64,000 bases of DNA from NCBI GenBank assembly GCA_963840665.1, contig CAWIZO010000002.1, forward strand, positions 381,771-445,770. The letters are read 5' to 3'. Positions 8,375 to 18,493 of the stretch are shown piece by piece. This DNA is from DATFTE01 sp963840665. Lineage in GTDB: Bacteria > Acidobacteriota > Terriglobia > Terriglobales > Acidobacteriaceae. A program made the position numbers and the translations under genes. The notes below the pieces were generated by a model. The model was not told the DNA's origin. It saw only the letters and a program-made list of their open reading frames with translations, and did not search any database. Each line of letters opens with the position of its first letter. Position 1 is the first letter of the stretch.

Positions 8375-9784
8375 CTAGCTGTATCCCTCAATCAAAGCGT
8401 GAAGCCCCGGGCTCATGGGTGGCAGATAATCCTCCCAACTCCACTCCCCAGTCCGAGTCGGAAACTCCGGATACCGCCGCTGCACTTCCTCCTCGAAGTA
8501 CACGCCCATGCGCGCCATCACTTTCAGATTGCGCACGACGGTCCGCCCAATCCCGGCCGCGATCATCTCCCGGTCGCGGTAAAGCTTCTCCATCGCCGCC
8601 AGCAAACGCGGTTCGAGATCCGGATCATCCACGTTCATCAGCAATTCCTGATGCCCGCGCTCCCGCATCAAATTCCGGATGCGCTCATCCATGGTGATTC
8701 CCGCCGACGCCACTAATCCCGGCATCGACGTCACAATGCCGTGGTAGCGCGACGAAACCATCATGTGACACGCCCGCAGAATACTTACCAGTTCGTAGAT
8801 GTTGTACTCATCCGAGGTGAGCACCGGTACTCCACCCAGTTGTTGAGAAATGATCCGTGCGGGACGCGCGTCCAGCCGCTCCGTCGCCACGAGGATGATG
8901 AACACGCTGCGCTGCTTGCGAAATGCCTGCAAGGCACCAGCGATGGAATCGACATAGTGCTTGTAGGCCCGCTCCGCTTCCGGCCCCGAGTTGTGAAAGT
9001 AGACCGAGCGGTAATGGCTGTCTTGGTAAGCTCCGGTCAACCCATGCATCGCGAACTTCGCCACCGATGCCTTCACCGGCCACTCAAACGGATTAATCGG
9101 ACAAACCACCAGCACCGGAGTGCTTCCATCCCATCCCGCCTGCCGCAGCGCCTTCTGCCCATATTCGGCGGGATGTGGCTCAAATGTCCAAGCAGTATCC
9201 GTGCCCAGTTCCGTCGGCACACCCAAATCGCGCAGCACCGTCCGCGATTCTTCATTGCGCGTAATGACCAAGGAGTTCTGACAAAATCGTCCGCACATCT
9301 TGGCGATCAGCGGATCCATGTGCCCGGCTTCCGCGCCATAACCCACCGACAACTTGTTCTGCGCCGCCGCAATTCCCAACGATCCGATCATCATCGTCGT
9401 CAGCGCGTTCGCGAACTTGCTCTTGAACATCGATCCTTCGCACGCGACCACGCCATGATGCTTGGGCACTTCGTCCGAAAGAAACGGCGGAAAGATATCC
9501 GGCAGATGCACTTGCGCCGTCTGATCGAAATATCCCTGCGAGAACTTGAAATTCTGCGTCATCACGCTGAAGGCAACTTTGTCCGCGCCGAGAATATGCC
9601 GCAACTGCCGCAGCATTTCCTCCACCCGCACATCCGACCCCATGTTGCGCGTGCCGTTGTACCCAGCAAACAGAAGCTTGAGCCTGTCACCCGGCTGCCA
9701 GGGCTTGCCCTTCCCCAGCATCCACCCAAGTTTGGAAGTCTCGATGATGCTGCTCACCCACGCTTCCAGAATAAAATCCATCAT
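8375..9784 (-). CDS. Polysaccharide pyruvyl transferase family protein
   Basis: 469 residues with features of the pyruvyl/WcaK/CsaB family: the N-terminal Gly-rich FAGYNGTRNMGSDVR near residue 35 and the C-terminal SRYHGIVTSMPG near residue 350 followed by MDERIRNLM. Family members add ketal-pyruvate from phosphoenolpyruvate to a sugar of an exopolymer or cell-wall glycan. Its place among acyl-activating and reducing enzymes is unusual; it may modify a glycolipid head group. No membrane helices or signal are evident. The assignment to the family is firm, the substrate unknown. Confidence 0.8.
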   Translation of the reverse strand: MMDFILEAWVSSIIETSKLGWMLGKGKPWQPGDRLKLLFAGYNGTRNMGSDVRVEEMLRQLRHILGADKVAFSVMTQNFKFSQGYFDQTAQVHLPDIFPPFLSDEVPKHHGVVACEGSMFKSKFANALTTMMIGSLGIAAAQNKLSVGYGAEAGHMDPLIAKMCGRFCQNSLVITRNEESRTVLRDLGVPTELGTDTAWTFEPHPAEYGQKALRQAGWDGSTPVLVVCPINPFEWPVKASVAKFAMHGLTGAYQDSHYRSVYFHNSGPEAERAYKHYVDSIAGALQAFRKQRSVFIILVATERLDARPARIISQQLGGVPVLTSDEYNIYELVSILRACHMMVSSRYHGIVTSMPGLVASAGITMDERIRNLMRERGHQELLMNVDDPDLEPRLLAAMEKLYRDREMIAAGIGRTVVRNLKVMARMGVYFEEEVQRRYPEFPTRTGEWSWEDYLPPMSPGLHALIEGYS

Positions 9785-9915
9785 GCAGCTGTTCCTTTGT
9801 GTTGTTTGCGGCTAAAAGCTTTTTAGGTCGCCCGCGCGACAAAGCCTCAGGCCACGCCGAAGCTCTTCTCAGCGTTCTCTGCGGCAGTTCTCAGCGACCT
9901 CTGCGGTTAAAAGCT
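9785..9915. repeat. CGCAAAGG-type spacer repeat, copy 3, with a partial gene-end duplication
   Basis: This spacer holds degenerate CGCAGAGG/CGCTGAGAA units on the minus strand. It also contains a near copy (about 9819-9857) of the 3' end of the downstream-lying SDR gene (about 9911-9950), sharing the words tcgcccgcg and caaagcctcaggccac. This suggests that recombination between spacer repeats duplicated the gene end. Confidence 0.6.
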
Positions 9916-11046
9916 TTAGCTCGCCCGCGGCAAAGCCTCAGGCCACTCCTGATACCGGTACGCAAAATTCGCCTCGCGGCTGAACCTCAACAGGGGATAG
10001 CTGTACTGCGAAAATGGCACCGGCCTCTTGCCCAGTTCTGAAGTCACGCGAGTGTTGTCGAACACCGTATTCCACACCAGATACGGCATGAACACTTTCA
10101 TCAGCGAAGCCCCGAACCCCACCGGCCCCTTACGATTCGCCAAAAGGCTCACAGTCCCCTCGAACGGCTTCTCCAGAAACGGCAGGAAGATCGGCCCACG
10201 CTTCTGCTGCGCCGCCGCCAACGCGGTAGTCAATTCCTTGAACGTCTGCGAGTCCCGCCCCGAAGAAAGATGATAGGTGTCGTACAGCGGATGCGCCTTC
10301 TGATGCAGAGTCGCGATCGCATCGGCCACGAAGTCCACATTCACAATGTCAATCTTGTCGGGGGCACGAAACGGCAACACCGGAAGTCCCGCGAGAAACA
10401 CAAACGCCTTCACCATGTCGAATTGCGTGGTCTCGGGATAGCGGCTGTCGCCTAACACGATGCTGGGACGGAAGAACGTCAAGGGCACTTCCGTCAGCAT
10501 CTGCCGGATCATGTGCTCACAAAATTTCTTCGTCCGCGCATAAGGATCGTAATCCGACCGGTCCCAATCAATCGAATTGTCTTCCGTGACAACCTCGTTG
10601 CTGCGCTTTCCCGCCACGGCGACGGTGCTCACATGGCTGAAGCGCTGCAGTCCGTGATAGTAGTGCGCGCGCTGCGCCAACTGCACTACTTCGAGCGTCC
10701 CGCGCAGGTTCACATTCAGACAGGCTTTTTCCGATTTCCGGTTCAACGAAGCTGCGCAATGAATCACCGAATCGGTCGTATGAATCAACCGGTCGTACTC
10801 GTCGTTGCCCAAACCAAATCGCGGAGTTGTCAGATCCCCGCGAAAAATCCGGATGCGCGTCTGCAAATAATCGTAGAACCGCGGAAAGTCCAAATGTAGT
10901 TGCAACGCCTGCCACAGCCGCACCTCCGCCTCATGCGGATCGCGCGCCCGCACCAGCAAATTCAATGTTCCGGCATCGGACTGCAGCAGGTTGGCCGCAA
11001 CATGCGCGCCGATGTATCCGGTCGATCCGGTCAGGAATATCGCCAC
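9916..11046 (-). CDS. NAD(P)-binding SDR, thioester-reductase/epimerase type
   Basis: 376 residues of the extended short-chain dehydrogenase superfamily. The dinucleotide site GSTGYIGAHVA is at the N-terminus and the catalytic Tyr/Lys occur in DPYARTKKFCE near residue 170. The nearest named groups are the male-sterility/thioester-reductase domains that reduce acyl thioesters to aldehydes. The ATG at 11046 overlaps the end of the preceding acyl-CoA reductase by 16 bp. A second reductase next to the first would fit a two-step reduction or a companion specificity. Confidence 0.8.
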   Translation of the reverse strand: MAIFLTGSTGYIGAHVAANLLQSDAGTLNLLVRARDPHEAEVRLWQALQLHLDFPRFYDYLQTRIRIFRGDLTTPRFGLGNDEYDRLIHTTDSVIHCAASLNRKSEKACLNVNLRGTLEVVQLAQRAHYYHGLQRFSHVSTVAVAGKRSNEVVTEDNSIDWDRSDYDPYARTKKFCEHMIRQMLTEVPLTFFRPSIVLGDSRYPETTQFDMVKAFVFLAGLPVLPFRAPDKIDIVNVDFVADAIATLHQKAHPLYDTYHLSSGRDSQTFKELTTALAAAQQKRGPIFLPFLEKPFEGTVSLLANRKGPVGFGASLMKVFMPYLVWNTVFDNTRVTSELGKRPVPFSQYSYPLLRFSREANFAYRYQEWPEALPRAS

Positions 11047-13391
11047 GTCGCTCCGTTTGTACCCGTCTTGATGGTCTCGCCGTTTCCGTTCACCGCACTC
11101 GGCGCAAGCTGGAATTCTCGCGCCGGACGCGCTTCCAGCGGACGCCCCTCAATCAACGGATACGTCCACCGCCGCAGCGCCGGAATATGCACATTCAACC
11201 AGTAATCCCACCAGTCGATCGAGCGCGTGTCGAACCCAAACTGCTGCTTTTCTTCCGCCACTAGCGCATGTTGCAACTTCTCCACGTTCTCCGCCACAAA
11301 ATCCTGCTCGTTATGAAGGATGAACGGTTCAAACAGTCCGATTAACTTTTCCACGCGCTCCAAACTGCGCTCCGCCTTCGCCAACGGCGTTTTCTTCAAC
11401 GGCAGCGGAGACATCACTCGCTGAATCGACTGAATGATTGCCTTCTGTGCCGGAGCCGACATCCGCTTATATCGTTCCTTCGACACGGGAATCGCATCGA
11501 ACCGCAACCGCAGCCACGACTCCAACCCTTCCTGCGCCCGGTAATGTTTGCGATGCGCCAACGAGGTCAACTCGATCGAGCGCCCCATGTCACACGGGTT
11601 TGTCACCGAAGTTGCCAATTGATACATCGCGTCATTCCGCCGCTCAACAATCGCGGCCGCAATCAGCGTCATCCCCTGGCACACCGAATCTACCGGAATA
11701 ATGTCGAGCCGCTTGTGTTCATTCGACGGCAATTGCCGGAAATACGTCCCCAACAAATAAGACAGCGACGCCGAAGTATTGATGCCCTCGTTCCATCCGA
11801 TAAACGGCTTCCCCAGCGAAGTCTCGACGATCGCGGGACGCACCACCGCAATCGGCAACCCGGCTCCATACTTGTAGATTAACGATTCCGCCAAGCTCTT
11901 GGTCAGCGTGTAGGTGTTGGGCCAGCCCAATTCCTGGGCGCGTTTCGTGCCCGCATCAGTAAGGTAATTCCTCAGCCAGCGAATCCGGTTCTTACGAATC
12001 TGATTTTCGAGCGCCGCCCCCTGCAAATCCTTCGCCGCATGCTCTTTGCCCACCGCCTGCTCGCGCAACTCGGCGGTCACCTCTCCACCTTCCGCTCGAG
12101 CCTCCGCATCGCGAATCAACTCGTGCAGCGCATGCCACTCCTGCTCGGCATCAAAGTCAGCGCGCGCCAGCGGATTGTAGTTCGCCCGAATCCGCTCTCC
12201 CACGCGGCCATCTCGCGCCCCCGCCACATAACAGGTCGACAGATGCAGCAAGCCCGCGTGATCCGACTTGCGCACGAAGTCCAGAATGTTGATCGCCGCA
12301 TCCACATTCGTGGCCAGCGCATCCCGCAGATCAGGATTAAAATCCGTCAACCCCGAACTGTTGATCACCAGATCCAACCGGCTCTGCAGCCGCTGATATG
12401 CTTCCGGCGCAAAACCCAGATCAGGCTGCGAAACATCCCCCTCGATCACGTCCACCCGCTCGCTCAGGAACTGCGCCAACTCAGCCCCGTACCGCTCAAA
12501 CAGGGGATCAAATACCGGAGACTCCTCCACCAACTTCTCAAATCGTCGCAGCGCCGGATTCGTTTTCTGCCGCCGGATCAGTAAATAAATCTCGCCCAAT
12601 CTCCGGCAGATCTATAAGCAAATTCGCCAGCCACACTTTGCCGATGAAGCCAGTCACCCCAATCAGCATGATGTGTTTCCCCGCCAGCGCCTTCCTTACC
12701 GACAGCGGACGCGTCTCTTGTTTCCCGTCGAAGTACACGATCGGCGCCGGCCGTCGACCACTGTTCCCGTTCCGCCGGCAGCACCGCCGATTTCAATTCC
12801 TCTTCATTCTGCAGCGCCAACTCCCGCACCAACCGTTCCGGAGTTCGCGCTCCATCCGGACCCGCCCCGGTGATCCGCGCAAACAGTCCTCGCGGACGAA
12901 TCACTGGATCCAGCAACCTTCCCGTCGCGATCCCATCGCGAAATTCCAACCGGTTCGCCACCACCCACTTCACTCCCAGATCGCGCGCCAGCGGACGCAT
13001 CACATGATCCAGACTCTGGCTCACCAACACGACCTCATCGCCCGCTTCCAGGCGGATCCTTAAGTGCTTTCAATCCATCAATTTTGAGGTGGGGCTTCAG
13101 CTTGTACTGGAAGTATTCTTCGCCCAGCCAGTCCAGCCGGTCGCGGCTCACTCCCCTCAACACCGCATGCACCACGCGCGTCGCGAACACCCGGTTCGCT
13201 GCATAAAGAAAAGGACGCAGCACCGCCATCACAAAGACAAGTCCGCGCCGCACCCAACGCTCCGTAAACGTTTGCGCATTCCAGGTGAAAAAAGCGATGG
13301 GCTCCACCGTGGTCAAATCGACCAGGCTGCCTTCCACTCGCCAGTAAAGCGGCGATGACGGACCCTCGATCTTTGAATTCGTTGGTTCCAA
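11031..13391 (-). pseudogene. HAD-like/fatty acyl-CoA reductase fusion gene, interrupted by three +1 frameshifts
   Basis: Removing one base at each of three places (about 13055, 12767 and 12596) gives one 785-residue frame. Residues 1-~250 resemble a HAD-IB domain but its first motif reads WRVEGSLVDL, so the nucleophile Asp of DxDGT is missing. The rest is a fatty acyl-CoA reductase: GVTGFIGKVW binds NAD(P)H and YTLTKSLAES holds the catalytic Tyr/Lys. The expected product is a long-chain alcohol or aldehyde. A TTG at 13391 behind AAAAGGAA is the likely start. All three events are insertions in short G runs of the coding strand, so read error is possible. Without repair, only residues from the TTG-started 522-residue segment carry the reductase. 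Confidence 0.75.
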
Positions 13392-13562
13392 ATTCCTTTT
13401 AATCCTGTGCCTTAACCCGACTGTTTGCCTGTGGCGGAATCTCCTATTGTAAACAATCTGTGACCAATCGACACCAGCCTTAACGGATGTGCAGACTTGA
13501 TTCCCCCGCGCCATTAGGAAGGAGCTTTCACTCGGCGCAAGAGCATTCGTGCTTGTGAAAAC

Positions 13563-15239
13563 TCACGCCGTCTCGCGTTTGGCCACGTTCTCCAAACCCC
13601 GCTCTTCGGTTTCGATCTCTCGTATCCGAAACTTCTGGATCTTCCCCGTCACCGTCATCGGAAACTGTTCGACGAATCGTACATGCTGCGGGATCTTGAA
13701 GTACGCGATTTTCCCCTGGCAAAATTCCCGTATCTCTTCCTCACTCGAGCGCTCCCCCGCCTTCAACCTGACCCACGCGACTACGATCTCTCCCAGTCGC
13801 GCGTCTGGAAGCCCCACCACCTGTACTTCCGCAATCTTCGGGTGCACGTAAAGAAATTCTTCCACCTCTCGCGGATACACATTCTCTCCCCCGCGAATAA
13901 TCATGTCTTTCGCGCGCCCCGTCAGATGAATGTATCCATCCTCCCGCATCAACCCGAGATCTCCCGTATGCAGCCAACCTTCCGCGTCGATGGCTCGTTT
14001 CGTCGCCTCGGGCTCGTCGTCATAGCCCTTCATCACCATGTAGCCTCGCGCGCAGACTTCGCCTTGCTCCCCTATGGGCACCGTCTCTCCGTCAACCACG
14101 GACACGATTTTCATCTCCGTGCAAGGGAGCGCTTTGCCAACCGTTGATACTCGCACTTCCACAGGATCATCGGTCGACGACATCGTGACCACTGGCGCAC
14201 TCTCTGTCTGCCCATACACAATCGTCAGTCCCCTGCAATGCATCTCGCAGATCACCCGCTTCATCACTTCCACGGGACACGGCGCGCCCGCCATCATTCC
14301 GGTCCGCAGGCTCGACAAATCGTAGGACGCGAAATCCGGCAGCCCTAGTTGGGCGATGAACATTGCCGGCACTCCATACAACGATGTCGCCCGCTCGGCC
14401 TGAATCGCCTCAAGCGCTGCTCGCGCATCGAACGTCCAGTTCGGCAGGATGATTGCCGCCCCGCTCGCTAACGCCGACATGGTCCCAATCACGCACCCGA
14501 AACAGTGATACATCGGCACCGGAACGCAAATCCGGTCACGCTCGCTGTATCGCATCCCGGCGGCCAGCATCCTCCCGTTATTGACCTGGTTGCGATGTGT
14601 CAGCATCACTCCCTTGGGCATACCGGTTGTCCCTGACGTGTACTGAATGTTGGCGATATCCTCAGCCTCTACTGCCTCGCCAGCATTCGTCGAACCTGCC
14701 AGGAATTCCCCCCATTGCGTCGTTCCAAAGCAGATCGTATACTCCAGATCCAATTCCGCTCCCGATCGCGCCTCCTCCAGAATTTGCAAATACTCCGCCC
14801 GGCAATCCCGTTCCCAGAGAAACAGGACCTTCATCCGAGATTTTTGCAAGGTGAACGCCAGTTCGTGGGTGCGGTACGCGGGATTCACATTGACTAGGAT
14901 CGCTCCCGCCCGCGCGCACGCCATGTGTACCAGCACCCACTCCGCGCAGTTGGTAGACCACAATCCCACTCTGTCGCCTCGCCGAATCCCGAGCGCTCGC
15001 AACCCGCCCGCAACCGTATCCGCCGCGTCGCGTAGTTCGCGCCACGTGTACCGTCTCTCTTGATGACAGGAAACCAGGGCCAGGCATTCGCCCCAGCGAT
15101 CGACCGCTCGATCGAGCTGTTGCCCGATCGTCAACTCCGACAATTCTTCATCAGGACCGCGCGAGTGGCTCAGCATGTCGCGACGCCTCCACGCTCTCGC
15201 AAGCGTCGGCATCATAGGCGCGCGCAACATCCCAGTCAA
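13563..15239 (-). CDS. AMP-binding fatty-acyl-CoA synthetase (medium/long chain type)
   Basis: 558 residues, third ANL enzyme of the locus. Motifs: QYTSGTTGMPKG near residue 200, IVYGQTESAPV near 335, HTGDLGLMREDG near 430, RGGENVYPREVEEF near 455 and the catalytic Lys in TVTGKIQKFRI. The sequence is of the AcsM3/FadD35 type, which activates medium- to long-chain acids for beta-oxidation or lipid use. It lies upstream of the reductase fusion with a 170-bp gap, and its 5' end is 12 bp from the CGNR gene end, so it may be co-transcribed with that regulator-like gene. Confidence 0.87.
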   Translation of the reverse strand: MTGMLRAPMMPTLARAWRRRDMLSHSRGPDEELSELTIGQQLDRAVDRWGECLALVSCHQERRYTWRELRDAADTVAGGLRALGIRRGDRVGLWSTNCAEWVLVHMACARAGAILVNVNPAYRTHELAFTLQKSRMKVLFLWERDCRAEYLQILEEARSGAELDLEYTICFGTTQWGEFLAGSTNAGEAVEAEDIANIQYTSGTTGMPKGVMLTHRNQVNNGRMLAAGMRYSERDRICVPVPMYHCFGCVIGTMSALASGAAIILPNWTFDARAALEAIQAERATSLYGVPAMFIAQLGLPDFASYDLSSLRTGMMAGAPCPVEVMKRVICEMHCRGLTIVYGQTESAPVVTMSSTDDPVEVRVSTVGKALPCTEMKIVSVVDGETVPIGEQGEVCARGYMVMKGYDDEPEATKRAIDAEGWLHTGDLGLMREDGYIHLTGRAKDMIIRGGENVYPREVEEFLYVHPKIAEVQVVGLPDARLGEIVVAWVRLKAGERSSEEEIREFCQGKIAYFKIPQHVRFVEQFPMTVTGKIQKFRIREIETEERGLENVAKRETA

Positions 15240-15251
15240 TCGTCCAAGAGA

Positions 15252-15863
15252 TTACTCCCGTCGCCGCGCCGCATAAGCCGCCACTTTCATGCGATTTCCG
15301 CACAATCGCATGCTGCACCAGCGCCGCGTCCCCTTCTTGCTGATGTCATAAAAATGGAGAACACACCGGCCACACTTGCGGACCCGCGCGCGATCTACTC
15401 CGGCAAACAGCGTCGCAACGCTGTGAGCCAGCGGCGCGAGCAGGTCCTCAGGCTGAACTGGCTGGAACCACAACTCCGTCGTCCCGTCTTCTTTCAATCG
15501 CGTGAGCATGGGATATTGCGCCATCAGTTGATTCAACTCGACGACCATCGAACGACGAACCGCCCCCCCTGCTTCCCAGGCGAGAACCTGCTTCCGTAAT
15601 CGCTCCCGCAGCGCACGCACATCCATCAGAGTCTGACGGCTTCGCTCTTCCTTTCCCCATTGGCGCTGCAGACTCGATGTTTGCTGGGCGCTCAGCAGTC
15701 CCGCCGCTTGGAACCACCGCAGAAGCACCCCAAAGTCGGATAGCAATTCCGTGGGTTTGCCATTCTCCACCGGACGGGTGTTCAGGAAGTCCAGCGCCAG
15801 GTGGTTGCCCACAAATAGGAATCCGTCCTTCCAGTCGGATTCGCGAACGTCGCTAGCTAGCAT
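15252..15863 (-). CDS. CGNR zinc-finger/ABATE-domain protein, probable regulator
   Basis: 203 residues. The N-terminal ABATE (DUF1470) domain begins with FVGNHLALDFLNT near residue 16. The C-terminal CGNR zinc finger has four Cys in CGRC and CSMRLCGNRMK near residues 165-192. Proteins of this kind are thought to be stress-related transcription regulators. The gene is divergent from an alpha/beta-hydrolase gene, with 109 bp between starts, so the hydrolase is a candidate target. That link is inference. Confidence 0.85.
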   Translation of the reverse strand: MLASDVRESDWKDGFLFVGNHLALDFLNTRPVENGKPTELLSDFGVLLRWFQAAGLLSAQQTSSLQRQWGKEERSRQTLMDVRALRERLRKQVLAWEAGGAVRRSMVVELNQLMAQYPMLTRLKEDGTTELWFQPVQPEDLLAPLAHSVATLFAGVDRARVRKCGRCVLHFYDISKKGTRRWCSMRLCGNRMKVAAYAARRRE

Positions 15864-15972
15864 GTTGAAATTGTAACACCTTTAAAGTATCTTTTTATCG
15901 GTTAGCACATCTGATCAGACAGGTACTGGAGAAGTTCAGCGATTGACATTCCAACTTAGAAGGGGATTCACC

Positions 15973-16848
15973 ATGATCAGCTACCGCCAAGCCATCGTCG
16001 ACGACAAAAAAATCTTCTACCGCGAAGCCGGATCGAAAACCGCCCCCGCCATCCTCTTGCTTCACGGCTTCCCCACTTCATCGCATATGTACCGCAATCT
16101 GATCCCCGCTTTGGCCGATCATTACCACGTGGTTGCGCCGGACCTGCCAGGTTTTGGCTTCTCTGACTCGCCGAGTCGTGAGCAGTTCCAGTACACCTTC
16201 GATAACCTTGCCAAGACCATCGATCGATTCGTCGAATCCATCGGCCTCGGTCGCTACGCCATTTACGTCTTCGACTACGGCGCGCCCGTGGGGTTGCGTC
16301 TGGCGCTAGCCCATCCCGAACGCATCACCGCCATCATCTCGCAGAACGGCAATGCCTATGAGGAAGGGCTCAGCCAGGGATGGAATCCGATTCAGAAATA
16401 CTGGAAAGAGCCCACGCCGGCTAACCGCGCCGCTCTCCGTGATTTTCTTACGCCGGAAGCGACCAAACAACAATACCTTTACGGTGTTCAGGATGAAACG
16501 CTAGTCGCCCCGGAGTCGTACACGCTCGACTCGGCTCTGCTGGCGCGTCCCGGCAACGATGAAATCCAACTCGACCTGTTTCTCGATTACGCCAACAACG
16601 TCGCGCTCTATCCGAAATTTCAGGAATACTTCCGCACCCACCAACCCCCGTTGCTAGCCGTCTGGGGAAATCAGGATCCCTTCTTCCTGCCTCCGGGCGC
16701 CGAAGCATACAAGCGCGACATCCCGAGCGCTGAAGTACACTTTCTCAACACCGGGCACTTCGCCATCGAAACCCATCACCGGGAAATCGCCTCTGCTATT
16801 CGCGACTTCCTGGGGCGCAAACTGAAACCCCAAGCGAGCGCCGCTTAG
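15973..16848 (+). CDS. Alpha/beta-hydrolase (haloalkane dehalogenase/epoxide hydrolase-like)
   Basis: About 291 residues. The HG dipeptide appears in LLLHGFPTSSHMYR. At the usual nucleophile elbow the sequence is YVFDYGAPVGLRL, with Asp as nucleophile, as in haloalkane dehalogenases and epoxide hydrolases rather than esterases. The His at the end lies in LNTGHFAIETH. A purine-rich AGAAGGGG sequence ends about 8 bp before the ATG at 15973, which decides this start over one 30 bp upstream. A cytoplasmic enzyme; substrate unknown. It is divergent from the CGNR gene and followed at 54 bp by a MOSC-domain gene. Confidence 0.82.
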   Translation: MISYRQAIVDDKKIFYREAGSKTAPAILLLHGFPTSSHMYRNLIPALADHYHVVAPDLPGFGFSDSPSREQFQYTFDNLAKTIDRFVESIGLGRYAIYVFDYGAPVGLRLALAHPERITAIISQNGNAYEEGLSQGWNPIQKYWKEPTPANRAALRDFLTPEATKQQYLYGVQDETLVAPESYTLDSALLARPGNDEIQLDLFLDYANNVALYPKFQEYFRTHQPPLLAVWGNQDPFFLPPGAEAYKRDIPSAEVHFLNTGHFAIETHHREIASAIRDFLGRKLKPQASAA

Positions 16849-16902
16849 CCAGTAATCGGGGCCGCTCCGTTGCAGCCCCGAATTCTTCAGCCGGAGATCG
16901 TA

Positions 16903-17553
16903 ATGAAGATTGTTTCCGTAAACCTGGGATTGCCGCGCGAATTTATCTGGAAAGGAATCACGGTATCCACCGCAATTTTTAAGGAGCCTGTGACTGGTCC
17001 TGTCGCGGTAAAAGAACTAAACCTCGCGGGAGACCGCCAGGCCGACCTCACCGTCCACGGCGGCCCTTACAAGGCTGTCTACGGATACCCCTCCGAACAC
17101 TACGAATACTGGCGAGGCGAACTGCCGCAACAAACGTTCCCTTGGGGAGCCTTCGGCGAAAACCTGACCACCGAGGGACTCTTCGAGAACGGGTTGTTTA
17201 TCGGAGACCGCGTGAAAGTCGGTTCGGCGGTGCTCCAAGTCGCGCAACCGCGACTGCCCTGCTACAAGTTGACCCTTCGCTTTGACCACGACGACATGAT
17301 CAAACGCTTCCTCCACAGCCGCCGCAACGGCTTCTACTTTTCGGTCGTTGAAGAAGGAGAAGTCCAGGCAGGTTCAACCATCGAAATTCTGAGCCGCGAT
17401 CCCAACCAAGTCACGATTGCTGACATTAGCGATCTTTATTTCAGTAAGGATCCGGATCCAGGCTTGCTCCTACGCGCAACCAGGGTGACGGCATTGCCCC
17501 AAAGTTGGAGAGACGAATTTGTCTCGAGAACGCAATCCCTGAAGATCAGGTGA
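16903..17553 (+). CDS. MOSC-domain protein (YiiM-like)
   Basis: About 216 residues starting at an ATG behind GGAGATCGTA. The MOSC domain spans most of the protein, with FGENLTTEGLFE near residue 85 and the conserved Cys in PRLPCYKL near residue 115. Family members bind a molybdenum cofactor or handle sulfur; E. coli YiiM reduces N-hydroxylated compounds. The C-terminal 3-alpha segment is present. It likely forms an operon with the hydrolase upstream; a detoxification role would fit both. Confidence 0.85.
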   Translation: MKIVSVNLGLPREFIWKGITVSTAIFKEPVTGPVAVKELNLAGDRQADLTVHGGPYKAVYGYPSEHYEYWRGELPQQTFPWGAFGENLTTEGLFENGLFIGDRVKVGSAVLQVAQPRLPCYKLTLRFDHDDMIKRFLHSRRNGFYFSVVEEGEVQAGSTIEILSRDPNQVTIADISDLYFSKDPDPGLLLRATRVTALPQSWRDEFVSRTQSLKIR

Positions 17554-17656
17554 TCGCAAAATCAAAAGCCGCGTGGACATGCACCATGCTCGGAATCTGC
17601 AGGTCTGGCCACTGGCGAACCTCAATAGATTGGTTGTCATGCTCAGAGATGCGACG

Positions 17657-18493
17657 CTACTTGTTCGATGACCTTAGCGCGCCGAAGATCTCATTAATCT
17701 CCCCATAGCCCACCGCTTCCTCGGCAAACAAAAATGTCCCGTGCTCCCGCATCTCTCGTGCCGCCCGCAGAAACGCTCCCAAAGCCGCTCGAGAAAGCGC
17801 ACTTCCAACGCTGACTCTCTTCACTCCAATCGCCGAAAGTTCCACCACACTCAGTTGCGCGCCCTGCAGCCCCATCACCACGTTCACTGGACGATCCACC
17901 GCGCCCACCACTGCTGCAATATCCTCGCGCGTTCGCAAACCTGGTGCATACAGGACATCCGCACCCGCCTCCTGATACGCCTGCAGCCGCTTGATCGTGT
18001 CTTTCAAATCCGGCCTGCCCACGATGAAATTCTCCGCCCGCGCCGTCAACGTAAATGGAAACGGCAACTCGCGCACCACCTCCGCAGCCGCGCGCACTCG
18101 CTCCGCCGCGAAGCCCATGTCATACACGGTACTGTCTCCGCACCCCGTTACATCCTCGATCGAGCCGCCCACCAATCCGGCCACCGCCGCCAGTCGAATC
18201 GTCTCTGCGACAACTTCGGGCGCATCTCCGAAACCATTCTCCAGATCCGCGCTCACCGGCAGCTCAGTCGCTGAGACGATAGCCTTCACATGCGCCATCG
18301 TCTCCTCGCGGCCAATCATGCCGTCTTTCCTTCCCACGGAAAACGCATACCCGGCACTCGTTGTCGCCAGCGCCTGAAATCCAGACTGCGCCAACAACCG
18401 TGCAGTCCCCACATCCCAGGGGTTGGGAATGATGAACGCACTCTCCCCCGTATGCAGCGCCCGGAATCTCCGTCCCTTCTCCGTCTGCGTCAC
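17657..18493 (-). CDS. Isocitrate lyase/PEP mutase family protein
   Basis: 278 residues with the fold of the ICL/PEPM superfamily. The metal-binding segment is SADLENGFGD near residue 83, followed by GGSIEDVTG, and the N-terminal FIIPNPWDVGTARLL is typical of the small, mostly uncharacterised subgroup. The lyase Cys signature KKCGH is absent, so it is not an isocitrate lyase. Possible activities are C-C or P-C bond cleavage of a small oxoacid. The GTG start overlaps the TGA of the NIPSNAP-like gene (GTGA), so the pair is translationally coupled. Confidence 0.8.
   Translation of the reverse strand: MTQTEKGRRFRALHTGESAFIIPNPWDVGTARLLAQSGFQALATTSAGYAFSVGRKDGMIGREETMAHVKAIVSATELPVSADLENGFGDAPEVVAETIRLAAVAGLVGGSIEDVTGCGDSTVYDMGFAAERVRAAAEVVRELPFPFTLTARAENFIVGRPDLKDTIKRLQAYQEAGADVLYAPGLRTREDIAAVVGAVDRPVNVVMGLQGAQLSVVELSAIGVKRVSVGSALSRAALGAFLRAAREMREHGTFLFAEEAVGYGEINEIFGALRSSNK

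Noticed and set aside
8741..9826. Plus-strand open frame of 361 codons opposite the pyruvyl-transferase-like gene.
   Set aside because: Composition is that of an antisense shadow (many Arg and His) and the minus strand encodes a recognised family.
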